A stretch of DNA of 64,000 nt from JAMBLL01 sp964460075 (lineage in GTDB: Bacteria; Actinomycetota; Acidimicrobiia; Spongiisociales; UBA5794): positions 33,688 to 97,687 of the forward strand of contig CAYWPC010000006.1 of assembly GCA_964460075.1 (NCBI GenBank). Direction: 5' to 3'. Position 1 is the first letter of the stretch, and the number at the start of each line of letters is the position of its first letter. The position numbers and the translations under genes were made by a program. Positions 43,289 to 52,625 of the stretch are shown here, one piece after another. The notes beneath the pieces were generated by a model. That model searched no databases. It had not been told where the DNA came from and worked only from the letters and a program-made list of their open reading frames with translations.

Positions 43289-43954
43289 ATGATCGACCCG
43301 AAATACCTGCGCTCTACAGACTACATCGACGCTGACGACCCGACCGTCAAGGGCTTCGCAGAGGAGGTCGTTGCCGGGATCTCTACGCAGAGAGAAAGAG
43401 CGGTCGCCCTCTTCTACGCGGTGCGTGATCAGATTCGCTACACACCGTACGGCGTAGATCTCTCTCCGAAAGCGATGCGCGCCAGTGCCGTTCTGTCAGC
43501 CGGTCGGGGCTTCTGCATCCCGAAGGCCTTGCTACTCACCGCGTCCGCCAGAGCCGTTGGCATCCCTGCTCGGCTCGGATTCGCCGACGTGCGGAACCAT
43601 CTCGCATCCAAACGTCTCATCGACCTCATGGGAGGCAACGAGGTGTTCGCCTGGCACGCCTTCAGCGAGTTCTTCCTCAACGGTCGATGGTTGAAGGCAA
43701 CGCCGGCATTCGACCTTGGGCTGTGTGAACGGTTCGGCGTGCTCCCGCTCGAGTTCGACGGTACGCAGGATGCCCTCTTTCATCCCTTCGACGCCGAGGG
43801 GCGCCCACACATGGAATACGTCCGCCAGCGAGGTTCCTACGCCGACCTCCCGCTCAAGGAGATCAGCGAGACGTTCGAGCGACTCTATCCGACTTGGGTC
43901 GATGGAGAGACCGACGGGGACCTCCACGCCGAGGCCGCTGCGGAACAAACCTGA
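43289..43954 (+). CDS. Transglutaminase-like (papain-fold) protein
   Basis: 221 residues. Transglutaminase-like core: Cys in GRGFCIPKALLLTASARAVG, His in EVFAWHAFSEFF, Asp in TPAFDLG. No signal peptide, so cytoplasmic. Members of this group include peptidases and amidases; the substrate is unknown. ATG 43289 preferred over GTG 43283 by the promoter spacing. Confidence 0.8.
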   Translation: MIDPKYLRSTDYIDADDPTVKGFAEEVVAGISTQRERAVALFYAVRDQIRYTPYGVDLSPKAMRASAVLSAGRGFCIPKALLLTASARAVGIPARLGFADVRNHLASKRLIDLMGGNEVFAWHAFSEFFLNGRWLKATPAFDLGLCERFGVLPLEFDGTQDALFHPFDAEGRPHMEYVRQRGSYADLPLKEISETFERLYPTWVDGETDGDLHAEAAAEQT

Positions 43955-44012
43955 TCGCCGTCAATCAACGATCTGCGCGCCATTGTGTCGTCTGACCGCC
44001 TTCGCCATTCAG

Positions 44013-44018
44013 TAGGCT
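44013..44018 (+). promoter_or_regulatory. Candidate -10 (TAGGCT), leaderless GNAT start
   Basis: TAGGCT ends six bases before the ATG at 44025. GAGGGG fills the gap but would be too close to act as a normal Shine-Dalgarno. Confidence 0.4.
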
Positions 44019-44024
44019 GAGGGG

Positions 44025-44879
44025 ATGAGGGCGCAGTCACCAACCGATCCATCGGAGTTCCTCGATCGCATTGCTCCTCTTGTAGCTGATGAGGCTCGGA
44101 GCAACCTTCCTATCGGAATCGCGCGAACAATCATGTCGCGACCAGACGTCTATCCCGACTACCGGCTGTTCTTGGTTGAGGACGCAGACATACCGAAAGC
44201 GGCTTGCCTCATCACGCCACCTCAGAACGTGATTCTCGTCGATGCAACTGACGACACGGCATTGCACTGTCTCGCTGAAGCCGTAAACGGTGATGGTGTC
44301 GGCGTACCGGGCGCTGTCGGCAACAGACCAACTATCGACCGGTTCGTCCGGTCTTGGTACGAGGTATCGCGAGAAGCCGCGCGCATCGAAATGAAGCAAG
44401 GCGTGTTCTCCTTGAGCGCCGTCGACGAGGTACCTCCACCGATGGGGGCACCTCGCGTCGCAACGCCTGCTGACAGCGATCTCGTTGTGCAATGGGTGAG
44501 CGAATTCGCCTGTGAGGCGATCCCCTGGGAGCACAATCCCGTCGGGAGGATCGTCAGGGCGGTGAAGAGAAAGCTGAGCGGGCAGCACGAGTCCGGATAC
44601 TGGCTGTGGGAACGCGACGGCGCACCTGTGTCGATGAGCGGCTACGCGAGCCCGACCGGAACGGGGATCCGAGTCGGGCCCGTATACACACCGGCTGACC
44701 TTCGCGGCAACGGTTATGCCACAGGACTCGTTGCTAGCCAATCGAAGTGGCTCATCGACATCGGATACCGGTTCTGCTTTCTGTACACCGACCTGGCGAA
44801 TCCGACATCGAACAGCATCTACGAACGAATCGGATACGAGCAGGTAGCAGAGTCGGCCCAATACACGTTCCACCGATAG
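44025..44879 (+). CDS. GNAT family N-acetyltransferase
   Basis: 284 residues. The C-terminal half is a GNAT fold: RVGPVYTPADLRGNGYATGLVA (acetyl-CoA loop) and LYTDLANPTSNSIYERIGYEQV. The N-terminal half may be a second, degenerate GNAT-like domain. Acceptor unknown. Convergent with greA; the 98-base gap has no clear hairpin. Confidence 0.85.
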   Translation: MRAQSPTDPSEFLDRIAPLVADEARSNLPIGIARTIMSRPDVYPDYRLFLVEDADIPKAACLITPPQNVILVDATDDTALHCLAEAVNGDGVGVPGAVGNRPTIDRFVRSWYEVSREAARIEMKQGVFSLSAVDEVPPPMGAPRVATPADSDLVVQWVSEFACEAIPWEHNPVGRIVRAVKRKLSGQHESGYWLWERDGAPVSMSGYASPTGTGIRVGPVYTPADLRGNGYATGLVASQSKWLIDIGYRFCFLYTDLANPTSNSIYERIGYEQVAESAQYTFHR

Positions 44880-44977
44880 AGACTCCGGCTTGGTGGCATC
44901 CCGCTCCGTGGATCACGCTGCTCGGAAGATCGTCAAATCCTCCAAAGGGTGAACAGGGGGAGAGGCAGCGACGTTCC

Positions 44978-45457
44978 TCAACCTTCGTAGATGCGTACGT
45001 CTTTCACTGTGTAGGTGAAGGTGCCCCCTGGTGCCTTGTAGGAGACTTCGTCTCCTGGGCGAGCACCGAGCAGTGCGGAACCGAGGGGACTGTCTGGTGA
45101 CGCAAGCATGACGCCGGGCACTCTGTTCTCTGCAGCTGCGACGAAGAACTCCGATTCATCACCGTCTTCGTCGATCACGGTTGCGATCGTTCCAACTGCA
45201 ACAGCGCCGGAGTCTTTCACATCCGAGACGTGAGCGTTATCGATGGTGTGCTTGAGCAGACGAATCCTCGCCTCCATGAGACCTTGGTCATTCTTGGCGG
45301 TGTCGTACTCAGAATTCTCTTTGAGATCTCCGTGTGACCGTGCCTCCGCAATGCGGGCGATGACGTTGTCACGTCCGGTGGTGGTGAGAAACTCGAGTTC
45401 GTCTTTCAGCTTCGTGAGAGCTGCTGGTGTGAGCCAGGTGCCTGCTTCATCTGTCAT
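44978..45457 (-). CDS. greA: Transcription elongation factor GreA
   Basis: 159 residues. N-terminal coiled coil (LTKLKDELEFLTTTGRDNVIARIAEARSHGDLKENSEY in blocks) with the acidic tip, then the C-terminal domain (SPDSPLGSALLGARPGDEVSYKAP). Rescues backtracked RNA polymerase by stimulating transcript cleavage. Six bases downstream of rpsT. Confidence 0.95.
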   Translation of the reverse strand: MTDEAGTWLTPAALTKLKDELEFLTTTGRDNVIARIAEARSHGDLKENSEYDTAKNDQGLMEARIRLLKHTIDNAHVSDVKDSGAVAVGTIATVIDEDGDESEFFVAAAENRVPGVMLASPDSPLGSALLGARPGDEVSYKAPGGTFTYTVKDVRIYEG

Positions 45458-45463
45458 AAAAGC

Positions 45464-45730
45464 CTACGCGAGCAGCGAGCGTACCTGGGCAGTGAGGCGT
45501 GCCTTACGCCTCGCGGCTGTGTTCTTGTGGAGAACTCCCTTGGTGACTGCCATGTCGAACCGCTGCTGGGCAACTTTCAAGAACTCTTCGGCCTTCGCAG
45601 CGTCGCCGGCTTCAGCTGCCGTGACGGCTTGCTTGGCGTGGGTCTTCATTTCGGAACGGATCGCCTTGTTCCGTGCATACCGACGTTCGGTCTGCCTGTT
45701 GCGCTTGATCTGTGACTTGATATTGGCCAT
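45464..45730 (-). CDS. rpsT: 30S ribosomal protein S20
   Basis: 88 residues, basic and helical: MANIKSQIKRNRQTERR at the N-terminus and KGVLHKNTAARRKARLT near the end, both S20 hallmarks. Transcribed with greA. On its strand TATCCT (complement 45769-45774) is a possible -10. Confidence 0.96.
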   Translation of the reverse strand: MANIKSQIKRNRQTERRYARNKAIRSEMKTHAKQAVTAAEAGDAAKAEEFLKVAQQRFDMAVTKGVLHKNTAARRKARLTAQVRSLLA

Positions 45731-45768
45731 TAGAAAGAGAACCTCACGAGGTGGTGGGAATCAACGCA

Positions 45769-45800
45769 AGGATAGCACCAGGGCGCCGCAACGGTACACT
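45769..45800. promoter_or_regulatory. Divergent rpsT / lepA promoter region
   Basis: The 111-base gap contains TATCCT on the minus strand (45774-45769, toward rpsT) and TACACT on the plus strand (45795-45800, toward lepA). -35 elements are not clear. Confidence 0.35.
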
Positions 45801-45841
45801 GAGACACCCATCCCGGGCAGCGGGACCCACCGGAGACGTCC

Positions 45842-47644
45842 ATGGATCAGTCGCGCATTCGCAACTTCAGCATCATCGCCCACATCGACCACGGCAAGTC
45901 GACGTTGGCTGATCGTCTGTTGGAACGCACAGGAGCAATCTCAGAACGCGAGATGAGAGCACAGGTTCTCGATGAAATGGATCTTGAACGCGAGCGGGGC
46001 ATCACCATCAAGGCCAATGCTGTACGGCTCGACCATTCGGGAAGCGACGGCCTCGACTACGAGCTCAACATCATCGATACCCCAGGACACGTCGACTTCT
46101 CATACGAAGTTTCTCGAAGTCTCGAAGCCTGCGAAGGAGTGCTGCTCCTCGTAGACGCGTCCCAAGGTGTTGAGGCACAGACCCTCGCGAACGCGTACAT
46201 GGCAATCGAGGGAGGACTCGAGATCGTCCCAGTTGTCAACAAGATCGACCTTCCCGCTGCCGATCCTGATCGTGTCGCCGAAGAGCTCGTCGGCATTCTT
46301 GGCGGAAGCGTGGATGACGTTGTTCGTGTGTCGGCCAAATCCGGAATTGGCATTGACCGTCTCCTCGACGTGATCGTGGATCGGCTACCGCCTCCCCAAG
46401 GTACGTTGCACGCACCGCTGCGAGCTCTGGTGTTTGACTCGTACTACGACACGTACCGTGGCGTCGTCGCGCTGATCCGTGTCGTCGACGGCTCCATTGC
46501 GGAAGGTGACATTGTCAGGCTCATGGCCAACGGCGAAAACGTGACGGTAGACGAGATAGGCATTCGTCGACCGTCGATGGAACGGACAGGGAGACTCGAT
46601 GCCGGCGAGGCTGGATATCTCATCACCGGCGTCAAGGACATCGACCTCATCAGGGTCGGGGACACGGTGACGCACAGCACGAACGCTGCTGTTGAAGCGC
46701 TCGCCGGGTATGCCGAACCCAAGCCGATGGTGTTCTCAGGGCTGTTCCCTGCAGACGGAGATGATTTCGAGCGGCTGCGCGAGGCGCTTGACAAGCTTCG
46801 GCTGAATGACTCGTCGCTCCTCTACACGCCTGAGACGAGTCGCGCGCTCGGATTCGGATTTCGTGTGGGGTTCCTCGGACTACTGCACATGGAGATCGTG
46901 CGCGAACGTCTCGAACGCGAATACGATCTGGATCTTGTGGCAACGGCCCCCTCGGTCGAGTTCATAGCGAATCTTCAGGACGGATCGACGACCGTGATTC
47001 ACAGCCCTCAGGACCTTCCCGATGCCGGTGTTCGCGAGTCGATCGAGGAACCGTATGTGCAGGTAATGATCATCACACCGTCCATGTACATTGGGACGGT
47101 TATGGATCTCGTGCAGTCCAAACGCGGAGAGATGGGAGAGATGAACTACCTGTCGACTGATCGTGTCGAATTGCACTATCTGATGCCCCTCTCCGAAATC
47201 GTGTTCGACTTCTTCGATCAGCTGAAGTCTCGGACGCGGGGATACGCGTCTCTTGACTACGAACCGCACAGCTACAAGGTCTCTGATCTGGTGAGGGTCG
47301 ACATCCTCTTGAACGGACTTCCCGTCGACGCGTTCTCGACCATTGTTCATAGAGATCGGGCAAACTCGTACGGCAGAGCAATGGTGAAGAAGCTCCGAGA
47401 GTTGATCCCTCGACAACTGTTCGATGTCCCTATTCAGGCTGCGATCGGCTCGCGGATCATCTCAAGGGAGACGGTGAAGGCCAAGCGCAAGGACGTAACG
47501 GCAAAGTGCTACGGCGGCGACATTACCCGCAAGCGCAAGCTGCTTGAGCGTCAGAAAGAGGGCAAGAAGAGGATGAAGATGGTCGGCAGTGTCGAAGTAC
47601 CCCAAGAGGCGTTCGTAGCGGCACTCAAGATTGACGATGCCTGA
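45842..47644 (+). CDS. lepA: Elongation factor 4 (LepA)
   Basis: 600 residues. Translational GTPase. G1 AHIDHGKST, G3 DTPGHVDFSYEV, G4 NKID, then the EF-G-like domains and the LepA-specific C-terminal domain (KRKDVTAKCYGGDITRKRKLLERQKEGKKRMK in blocks). Length is exactly that of the family. Confidence 0.97.
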   Translation: MDQSRIRNFSIIAHIDHGKSTLADRLLERTGAISEREMRAQVLDEMDLERERGITIKANAVRLDHSGSDGLDYELNIIDTPGHVDFSYEVSRSLEACEGVLLLVDASQGVEAQTLANAYMAIEGGLEIVPVVNKIDLPAADPDRVAEELVGILGGSVDDVVRVSAKSGIGIDRLLDVIVDRLPPPQGTLHAPLRALVFDSYYDTYRGVVALIRVVDGSIAEGDIVRLMANGENVTVDEIGIRRPSMERTGRLDAGEAGYLITGVKDIDLIRVGDTVTHSTNAAVEALAGYAEPKPMVFSGLFPADGDDFERLREALDKLRLNDSSLLYTPETSRALGFGFRVGFLGLLHMEIVRERLEREYDLDLVATAPSVEFIANLQDGSTTVIHSPQDLPDAGVRESIEEPYVQVMIITPSMYIGTVMDLVQSKRGEMGEMNYLSTDRVELHYLMPLSEIVFDFFDQLKSRTRGYASLDYEPHSYKVSDLVRVDILLNGLPVDAFSTIVHRDRANSYGRAMVKKLRELIPRQLFDVPIQAAIGSRIISRETVKAKRKDVTAKCYGGDITRKRKLLERQKEGKKRMKMVGSVEVPQEAFVAALKIDDA

Positions 47645-48839
47645 GCATCGGGGTATCTCGGCGAAACATCCCGTCAGAGCGAGCGATCCCTCGCTTGCGG
47701 ACCAGGCGAACGGATGGAAGTCGGCATATGTGCACATTCCCTTCTGCGCGAAGCGATGCCCATACTGCGATTTCGCCATCGTCGACGAGTCTCGTGGTGG
47801 TGAGATCGACTACCTTCGTTACGTTGAGGCGTTGCTAAGAGAGATCGCAATGGAGGATACATTCGGTCCACTGCATGCGGTCAATATTGGCGGTGGTACC
47901 CCTTCACGACTCCACGCGACGCAACTGGGTCGGATAGTCGATGCGCTCGAAGGCCGTTTCGGGTTCGCCGACGGAATCGAGATCAGTCTTGAAGTGAATC
48001 CCGAGGATTGGGAGCAAGGGGTGGCCGAGGGCCTCGCCGACTCCGGATTCACACGGGTGTCGGTTGGTGCACAGAGCTTCGATAGTGCAGTCCTCAGCGT
48101 GCTTGGCCGAGAACATTCCGTGACTCGCACGGCCGAGGTCGTGGCATCGGCGCGTGTGGCTGGATTTCGTTCGGTGAGCGTGGATCTCATATATGGGCAC
48201 CCGGTGGAGACTGCCCAATCGTGGTCAGCAACGGTCGACTTCGCCCTCGACCTTCCAATCGACCACATCTCTACGTACGCGCTCACGGTCGAGGCGGGAA
48301 CGGCGCTGTCGCGGGAAGTCATGAGCGGTGGCCGGTCGCCCGACGACGATGTCCAGGCTGCACGGTACGAGATATTCTCCGAACGGGCCGCCGATGCTGG
48401 ATTCGACCGATACGAGGTTTCTAACCACGCACGACCTGGGCACGCCTGCAGGTACAACCTTTCGACGTGGGCCCATGGCGAGTATCTAGGTTTCGGGATG
48501 GGTGCCCACGATCACCGATGGGGGAGGCGGTCCCGAAACCACAGACGTCTCGACCGGTATCTGACGGACATCGCGGATGGAGTCAGGCCCAGGCTTGGTA
48601 CCGAGACGCTCGACGATGAGGCACAGGAACGGGACCGATTCATGCTCGGTCTCAGGCTCGCCGCAGGTGCTCCGCCTTCGGCACTTGCGGTGGCCTTCAT
48701 CGAGAGCGCAGCAGGTGTGCGCCTCGTGGAGGCTGGTGTGGTGCGTGTCGAGGGCGGCGGGCGGGTTGTGGTGGCACGGCCGATGCTCACCGACGCAGTG
48801 TTGCGCGAAGCGTTATCAGTCTCCGCTGGTGATTGCTAA
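47637..48839 (+). CDS. hemW: HemW-like radical SAM protein (formerly HemN-like)
   Basis: 400 residues. Radical SAM cluster motif C37-AKR-C41-PY-C44 after YVHIPF, then NIGGGTPS, SLEVNPED, VSVGAQSFD and the HemW C-terminal region (YNLSTWAHGEYLGFGMGAH). Probably a heme chaperone. The HemN signature before the cluster is absent, so coproporphyrinogen oxidase is less likely. ATG overlaps the lepA stop. Confidence 0.9.
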   Translation: MPEHRGISAKHPVRASDPSLADQANGWKSAYVHIPFCAKRCPYCDFAIVDESRGGEIDYLRYVEALLREIAMEDTFGPLHAVNIGGGTPSRLHATQLGRIVDALEGRFGFADGIEISLEVNPEDWEQGVAEGLADSGFTRVSVGAQSFDSAVLSVLGREHSVTRTAEVVASARVAGFRSVSVDLIYGHPVETAQSWSATVDFALDLPIDHISTYALTVEAGTALSREVMSGGRSPDDDVQAARYEIFSERAADAGFDRYEVSNHARPGHACRYNLSTWAHGEYLGFGMGAHDHRWGRRSRNHRRLDRYLTDIADGVRPRLGTETLDDEAQERDRFMLGLRLAAGAPPSALAVAFIESAAGVRLVEAGVVRVEGGGRVVVARPMLTDAVLREALSVSAGDC

Positions 48840-48842
48840 CTT
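48837..48842 (+). promoter_or_regulatory. Candidate -10 (TAACTT) with -35 TTATCA for hrcA-dnaJ
   Basis: TTATCA (48813-48818), 18 bases, TAACTT (48837-48842), then six bases to the hrcA ATG: a leaderless start. It overlaps the end of hemW. No CIRCE dyad is present. Confidence 0.45.
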
Positions 48843-48848
48843 TCATGC

Positions 48849-49847
48849 ATGCTTGATGATCGTAGATCGAGAGTTCTCAAGGCACTCGTTGAGGAGTACA
48901 TCCGTACCGGTGAGCCCGTCAGCTCCCAGACGGTACTCGACCGGAGTGGACTCGACGTGTCTTCAGCGACGGTCCGGACCGATCTGGCACATCTCGAATC
49001 CTATGGATTTGTCGTGCAGCCACACACGTCCGCTGGCCGCAGCCCGACTCGGCAGGGGTACCGCTTCTACGTCGATCATCTCGCACCCCCGCGACTTCGC
49101 GAGGCGACACGAGACCAGATCGACGACTTCTTCAGGATCGTGCACAAGCAGATATCTGACATGCTCCGCGACACGAGCACGCTCGTGAGTGAGCTCACTG
49201 CCTATCCAGCGGTCGTGGTGGGGCCAGGCGCATCGGCCGACGTGATACAGGACATCCGAATTGTTGCCCTCGGCGGCACGACCGTGCTCGTCGTGGCAAT
49301 TGCGGACAATGGGCGTGTGCACCAGGAGTATGTAGATGTCGGTGTAGCCGTAGACACCGACACGATTGACGAGGCTGAACGGCTCGTAGGAGCAGCCTTC
49401 CGGGGCCACTCTCTCGACACGCCAGCGACCGATGGACTCACGCAGGCTGATTTGTCAGCTGTGGTGAGACGAATCATCTCCCCCATCAGTGAGCGGCTGA
49501 CCACTGCGCACCTTGGTGAGCATGAGGTGTACATCGGGGGAACGAGTCAGATGGCCGCGCTGTGGAACGATCTCAACATGGTTCGACACCTTCTCGGACT
49601 ACTTGACGAAGAGGCCTCCCTCATCGAGTTGATCTCGGATGAGACGAGTGGGACGACTGTGCGCTTCGGTTCGGACCTCGGTGAGGACGTCGATCTCGCT
49701 GTCGTCACGGCGCCGTATGAAACACCATCTGGGGGGAAGGGCAGGGTCGGTGTTATCGGCCCAATGCGCATGAATTATCGCCGATCCATCGAGGTGGTCG
49801 AGCAGGTGTCCGAGGGTCTCGAGGACAGTTTCGGCGGTAAATCGTGA
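48849..49847 (+). CDS. hrcA: Heat-inducible transcription repressor HrcA
   Basis: 332 residues. Winged helix at the N-terminus (LDDRRSRVLKALVEEYIRTGEPVSSQTV in blocks, then SSATVRTDLAHLESYGFV) and the C-terminal sensing domain with PMRMNYRRSIEVVEQVSEGL. Controls heat-shock genes through CIRCE elements, none of which is seen in this window. Coupled to dnaJ by GTGA. Confidence 0.94.
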   Translation: MLDDRRSRVLKALVEEYIRTGEPVSSQTVLDRSGLDVSSATVRTDLAHLESYGFVVQPHTSAGRSPTRQGYRFYVDHLAPPRLREATRDQIDDFFRIVHKQISDMLRDTSTLVSELTAYPAVVVGPGASADVIQDIRIVALGGTTVLVVAIADNGRVHQEYVDVGVAVDTDTIDEAERLVGAAFRGHSLDTPATDGLTQADLSAVVRRIISPISERLTTAHLGEHEVYIGGTSQMAALWNDLNMVRHLLGLLDEEASLIELISDETSGTTVRFGSDLGEDVDLAVVTAPYETPSGGKGRVGVIGPMRMNYRRSIEVVEQVSEGLEDSFGGKS

Positions 49848-50935
49848 GCGACTACTACGAAGTTCTCGGCGTTCCACGCGACGCGAGTCAAGAGGAGATA
49901 AAGTCGGCGTTCCGGAAGCTCGCGCGCGAGTCGCACCCCGACGCCAATCCGGGTGATGCCTCCGCTGAGGCACGTTTTCGGGAAGTCGCAGAGGCCTACG
50001 AAGTGCTCTCCGATGAGCAGAAGCGGGCGAGGTACGATCGCGGTGAGACCTTTGCAGGCCAGGACCTGTTTAGCCAATTTGGCGGCCTCGAGGACATTCT
50101 CCAACAGTTCTTCGGCGGGGGGTTCGGATTTGGTGGAGGCTTCGGTGGTGCGCGTCGTGGCCGTCAGCGTGGCCAGGACATCGCGATCCGTGTCGATCTG
50201 GACCTCGAAGAGGCCGCATTTGGCATCGAGCGCGAAGTCGAGTTCGTGTCGACGGTGACGTGTGAGACATGCAGCGGGAGCGGAGCGGCTCCCGGCTACG
50301 AGCCTGTCATCTGTAGTCGCTGCGGAGGGCAGGGTCGTGTCCAAGCGGCCCGTCAAACCTTGCTCGGGACGATGATGACGGTCAACGAGTGCCCTGATTG
50401 TGCGGGCACAGGTAGGCAGATCGAGGAGAAGTGCGAGACATGCGCCGGCGAAGGTCGCTCGAGGGGGACGCGGAAGCTGACGGTTGAGGTTCCACCAGGT
50501 GTCGACACGGGAACTCGTCTCAGGCTTGGTGGGAAAGGGGGCGCTGGACAGCGGGGTGCGCCGGCTGGCGATGCGTTCGTCGAGGTGAACGTGCGTGAGG
50601 ATACGCGGTTCCAGCGTGTCGGGGACGACATCCATCACCGTGTCAGTATTGGGTTCACCGAAGCAACCTTTGGAGTCGAGGTCGAGATACCTCTACTTGA
50701 CGGGGACACGGAGAAGCTTGAGATTCCAGCGGGCACCCAGCCAGAAACGATATACCGGCTCGGTAGGAAAGGCGTGCCCCGATTGCAGCGTCGCGGCCGA
50801 GGCGATCTCCTTGTCCACATCGACGTTTCGGTCCCTACCGATCTCGATGACGACGCGGAGGAGGCCCTCCGCGCGTACGCATCGATCAAGGGTGAGCAGC
50901 CCTCAGCGCGGAGGCGTGGTCTGTTCCGGAGATGA
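49844..50935 (+). CDS. dnaJ: Chaperone DnaJ
   Basis: 363 residues. J domain with HPD (SHPDANPGD), Gly/Phe region (FFGGGFGFGGGFGGA), four CxxCxGxG zinc repeats (CETCSGSG, CSRCGGQG, CPDCAGTG, CETCAGEG) and the C-terminal substrate domain. Partner of DnaK, which is not in the window. GTG start overlaps the hrcA stop. Confidence 0.96.
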   Translation: MSDYYEVLGVPRDASQEEIKSAFRKLARESHPDANPGDASAEARFREVAEAYEVLSDEQKRARYDRGETFAGQDLFSQFGGLEDILQQFFGGGFGFGGGFGGARRGRQRGQDIAIRVDLDLEEAAFGIEREVEFVSTVTCETCSGSGAAPGYEPVICSRCGGQGRVQAARQTLLGTMMTVNECPDCAGTGRQIEEKCETCAGEGRSRGTRKLTVEVPPGVDTGTRLRLGGKGGAGQRGAPAGDAFVEVNVREDTRFQRVGDDIHHRVSIGFTEATFGVEVEIPLLDGDTEKLEIPAGTQPETIYRLGRKGVPRLQRRGRGDLLVHIDVSVPTDLDDDAEEALRAYASIKGEQPSARRRGLFRR

Positions 50936-51079
50936 GCGGTCCGTTTCTGTGCACAGATCACAGCTCTTATTTTTTCTGCATCTTGCGCTAATAGTGTGGA
51001 ACTCGTCCCGGACCGCGGCTAACATTGTAGTGACCGAGCGCGTTTGCGTTTGCACGCTAAGTGGCATAGGGGAGTGGTC

Positions 51080-51541
51080 GTGGATTACAACGAGAAGGTG
51101 GGCCGGCGGCTTCGTGCCATCAGGAAACAGCGAGGTATGTCGCTTCAGGACGTCCACCGCTCGACCAATGGCGAATTCAAGGCCGCCGTGCTCGGCGCTT
51201 ACGAGCGTGGGGAGCGGTCGCTTTCTCTTCCAAGACTTCAACGTCTTGCGGCTTGCTACGGCGTCCCGATGAACCAGCTCCTTCCTGAAGAGGACATTTA
51301 CCAGGTCACTCCACCGATCAGCGGCGGCGTGGCGATCAATCTCAACAGAGTCGATGAGCTTGATGATGACACGGGTGCCGTCGTCGATCGATTTCTCCAG
51401 AGGATTCAGGTACAACGTCAGGATTTCAATGGCAGAGTCTTGACGATCCGCGCAAGCGACATTGCTCTCCTCGCCATGCTGCTCGACGTTCCGGACGCAG
51501 AACTTGCCAGTCGCTTGAGACGAGATACCTCGAACTCATAG
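51080..51541 (+). CDS. bldD: BldD-like transcriptional regulator
   Basis: 153 residues. N-terminal XRE helix-turn-helix (VGRRLRAIRKQRGMSLQDV, then VLGAYERGERSLSLPRLQRL) matching BldD. The C-terminal domain keeps the cyclic-di-GMP signature RxD-x8-RxxD as R113-Q-D115 and R124-A-S-D127. BldD controls development in Streptomyces; here the regulon is unknown. GTG at 51080 has AGGGGAG five bases upstream, better than earlier starts. Confidence 0.88.
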   Translation: MDYNEKVGRRLRAIRKQRGMSLQDVHRSTNGEFKAAVLGAYERGERSLSLPRLQRLAACYGVPMNQLLPEEDIYQVTPPISGGVAINLNRVDELDDDTGAVVDRFLQRIQVQRQDFNGRVLTIRASDIALLAMLLDVPDAELASRLRRDTSNS

Positions 51542-51577
51542 CCGAGGCGAACCCCTTCCCTACGCGGTGCTCACCGA

Positions 51578-51583
51578 TATACT
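51578..51583 (+). promoter_or_regulatory. Candidate -10 (TATACT) for phoH operon
   Basis: TATACT, 61 bases before the phoH start and the best -10 match in the bldD-phoH gap; no clear -35. phoH itself has a GAGGAGC ribosome-binding site. Confidence 0.4.
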
Positions 51584-51644
51584 CGCGGGCACTCTTGTTG
51601 CGCCACCCCCACGCACGAAGCCAGGAATTACGAGGAGCTAGGTC

Positions 51645-52625
51645 GTGACCTACCCGTCGGACACTGATGCTCGCGTGCGCGTTCCTTCCAACCACCTCAT
51701 GGTGGAACTTCTTGGTAACAGGGACGTGCACCTTCGACGCGTCGAAGACGCGTTTGCTGGGGCTCGCGTGCTCGCTCGCGGTAATGAAATCGACATCACG
51801 GGAGACGAGCGCGAAGTCGTCCTCGTTCGCACTGTTCTCAACGAACTACTCGTACTCGTTCAGGAGGGCCAATCGCTTGACGCCGACCGAGTCGAGCGGG
51901 TGATCACGATGGTAAAGGCAGACGTACCGAAGCCGTCTGGGGTGTTTACCGATTCGATTACGGTCGGTCGTGGCAAGGTTGTCCGCGCAAAGACGCTCGG
52001 TCAGAAGCGCTATGTCGACTTGATCAGGGAGAACACGCTGGTGTTCGGCATTGGTCCCGCCGGCACGGGGAAGACATATCTTGGCATGGCTTGCGCCGTG
52101 GAGGCGCTGCTGTCGGGAGCGACGCGGCGAATCATCCTTTCTCGTCCAGCAGTCGAGGCGGGGGAGCGACTCGGATTCCTTCCAGGCGACCTGGCAGCCA
52201 AGGTCGATCCCTATCTCCGGCCGCTGTATGACGCCTTGTACGAGATGCTTGGTCCGGAAGAGACCGGTCGTCTCATGGACCAGGGGACCATCGAGATCGC
52301 TCCCCTCGCCTACATGCGGGGACGTACGCTCAATGATGCGTTTGTTGTACTCGACGAGGCCCAGAACACCACCCCTGAGCAGATGAAGATGTTTCTTACC
52401 CGTCTCGGGTTCAATTCAAAGATGGTGATCACCGGCGATATCACCCAGATGGATCTTGGGAACGGCATCGCGTCGGGTCTGCGGGTCGTGCGTAACGTAT
52501 TGCGTCGCGTTGACGGTGTCGGTTTCATCGAGTTGACCGGCGAAGATGTCGTTCGCCACAGGATTGTCGCTGCGATTGTTGATGCCTACGCTACGTATGA
52601 AGCTCAGCGAAAGGTTGAGCGATGA
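51645..52625 (+). CDS. phoH: PhoH-like ATPase
   Basis: 326 residues. N-terminal KH-like segment (MVELLGNRDVHLRRVEDAF) and a P-loop domain: FGIGPAGTGKTYL (Walker A), FVVLDEAQNTT (Walker B), MVITGDITQMDL. PhoH proteins are RNA-linked ATPases usually found beside ybeY and era, as here. GTG start. Confidence 0.93.
   Translation: MTYPSDTDARVRVPSNHLMVELLGNRDVHLRRVEDAFAGARVLARGNEIDITGDEREVVLVRTVLNELLVLVQEGQSLDADRVERVITMVKADVPKPSGVFTDSITVGRGKVVRAKTLGQKRYVDLIRENTLVFGIGPAGTGKTYLGMACAVEALLSGATRRIILSRPAVEAGERLGFLPGDLAAKVDPYLRPLYDALYEMLGPEETGRLMDQGTIEIAPLAYMRGRTLNDAFVVLDEAQNTTPEQMKMFLTRLGFNSKMVITGDITQMDLGNGIASGLRVVRNVLRRVDGVGFIELTGEDVVRHRIVAAIVDAYATYEAQRKVER

Noticed and set aside
48780..48850. CIRCE element upstream of hrcA-dnaJ
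   Set aside because: No TTAGCACTC / GAGTGCTAA dyad is present.
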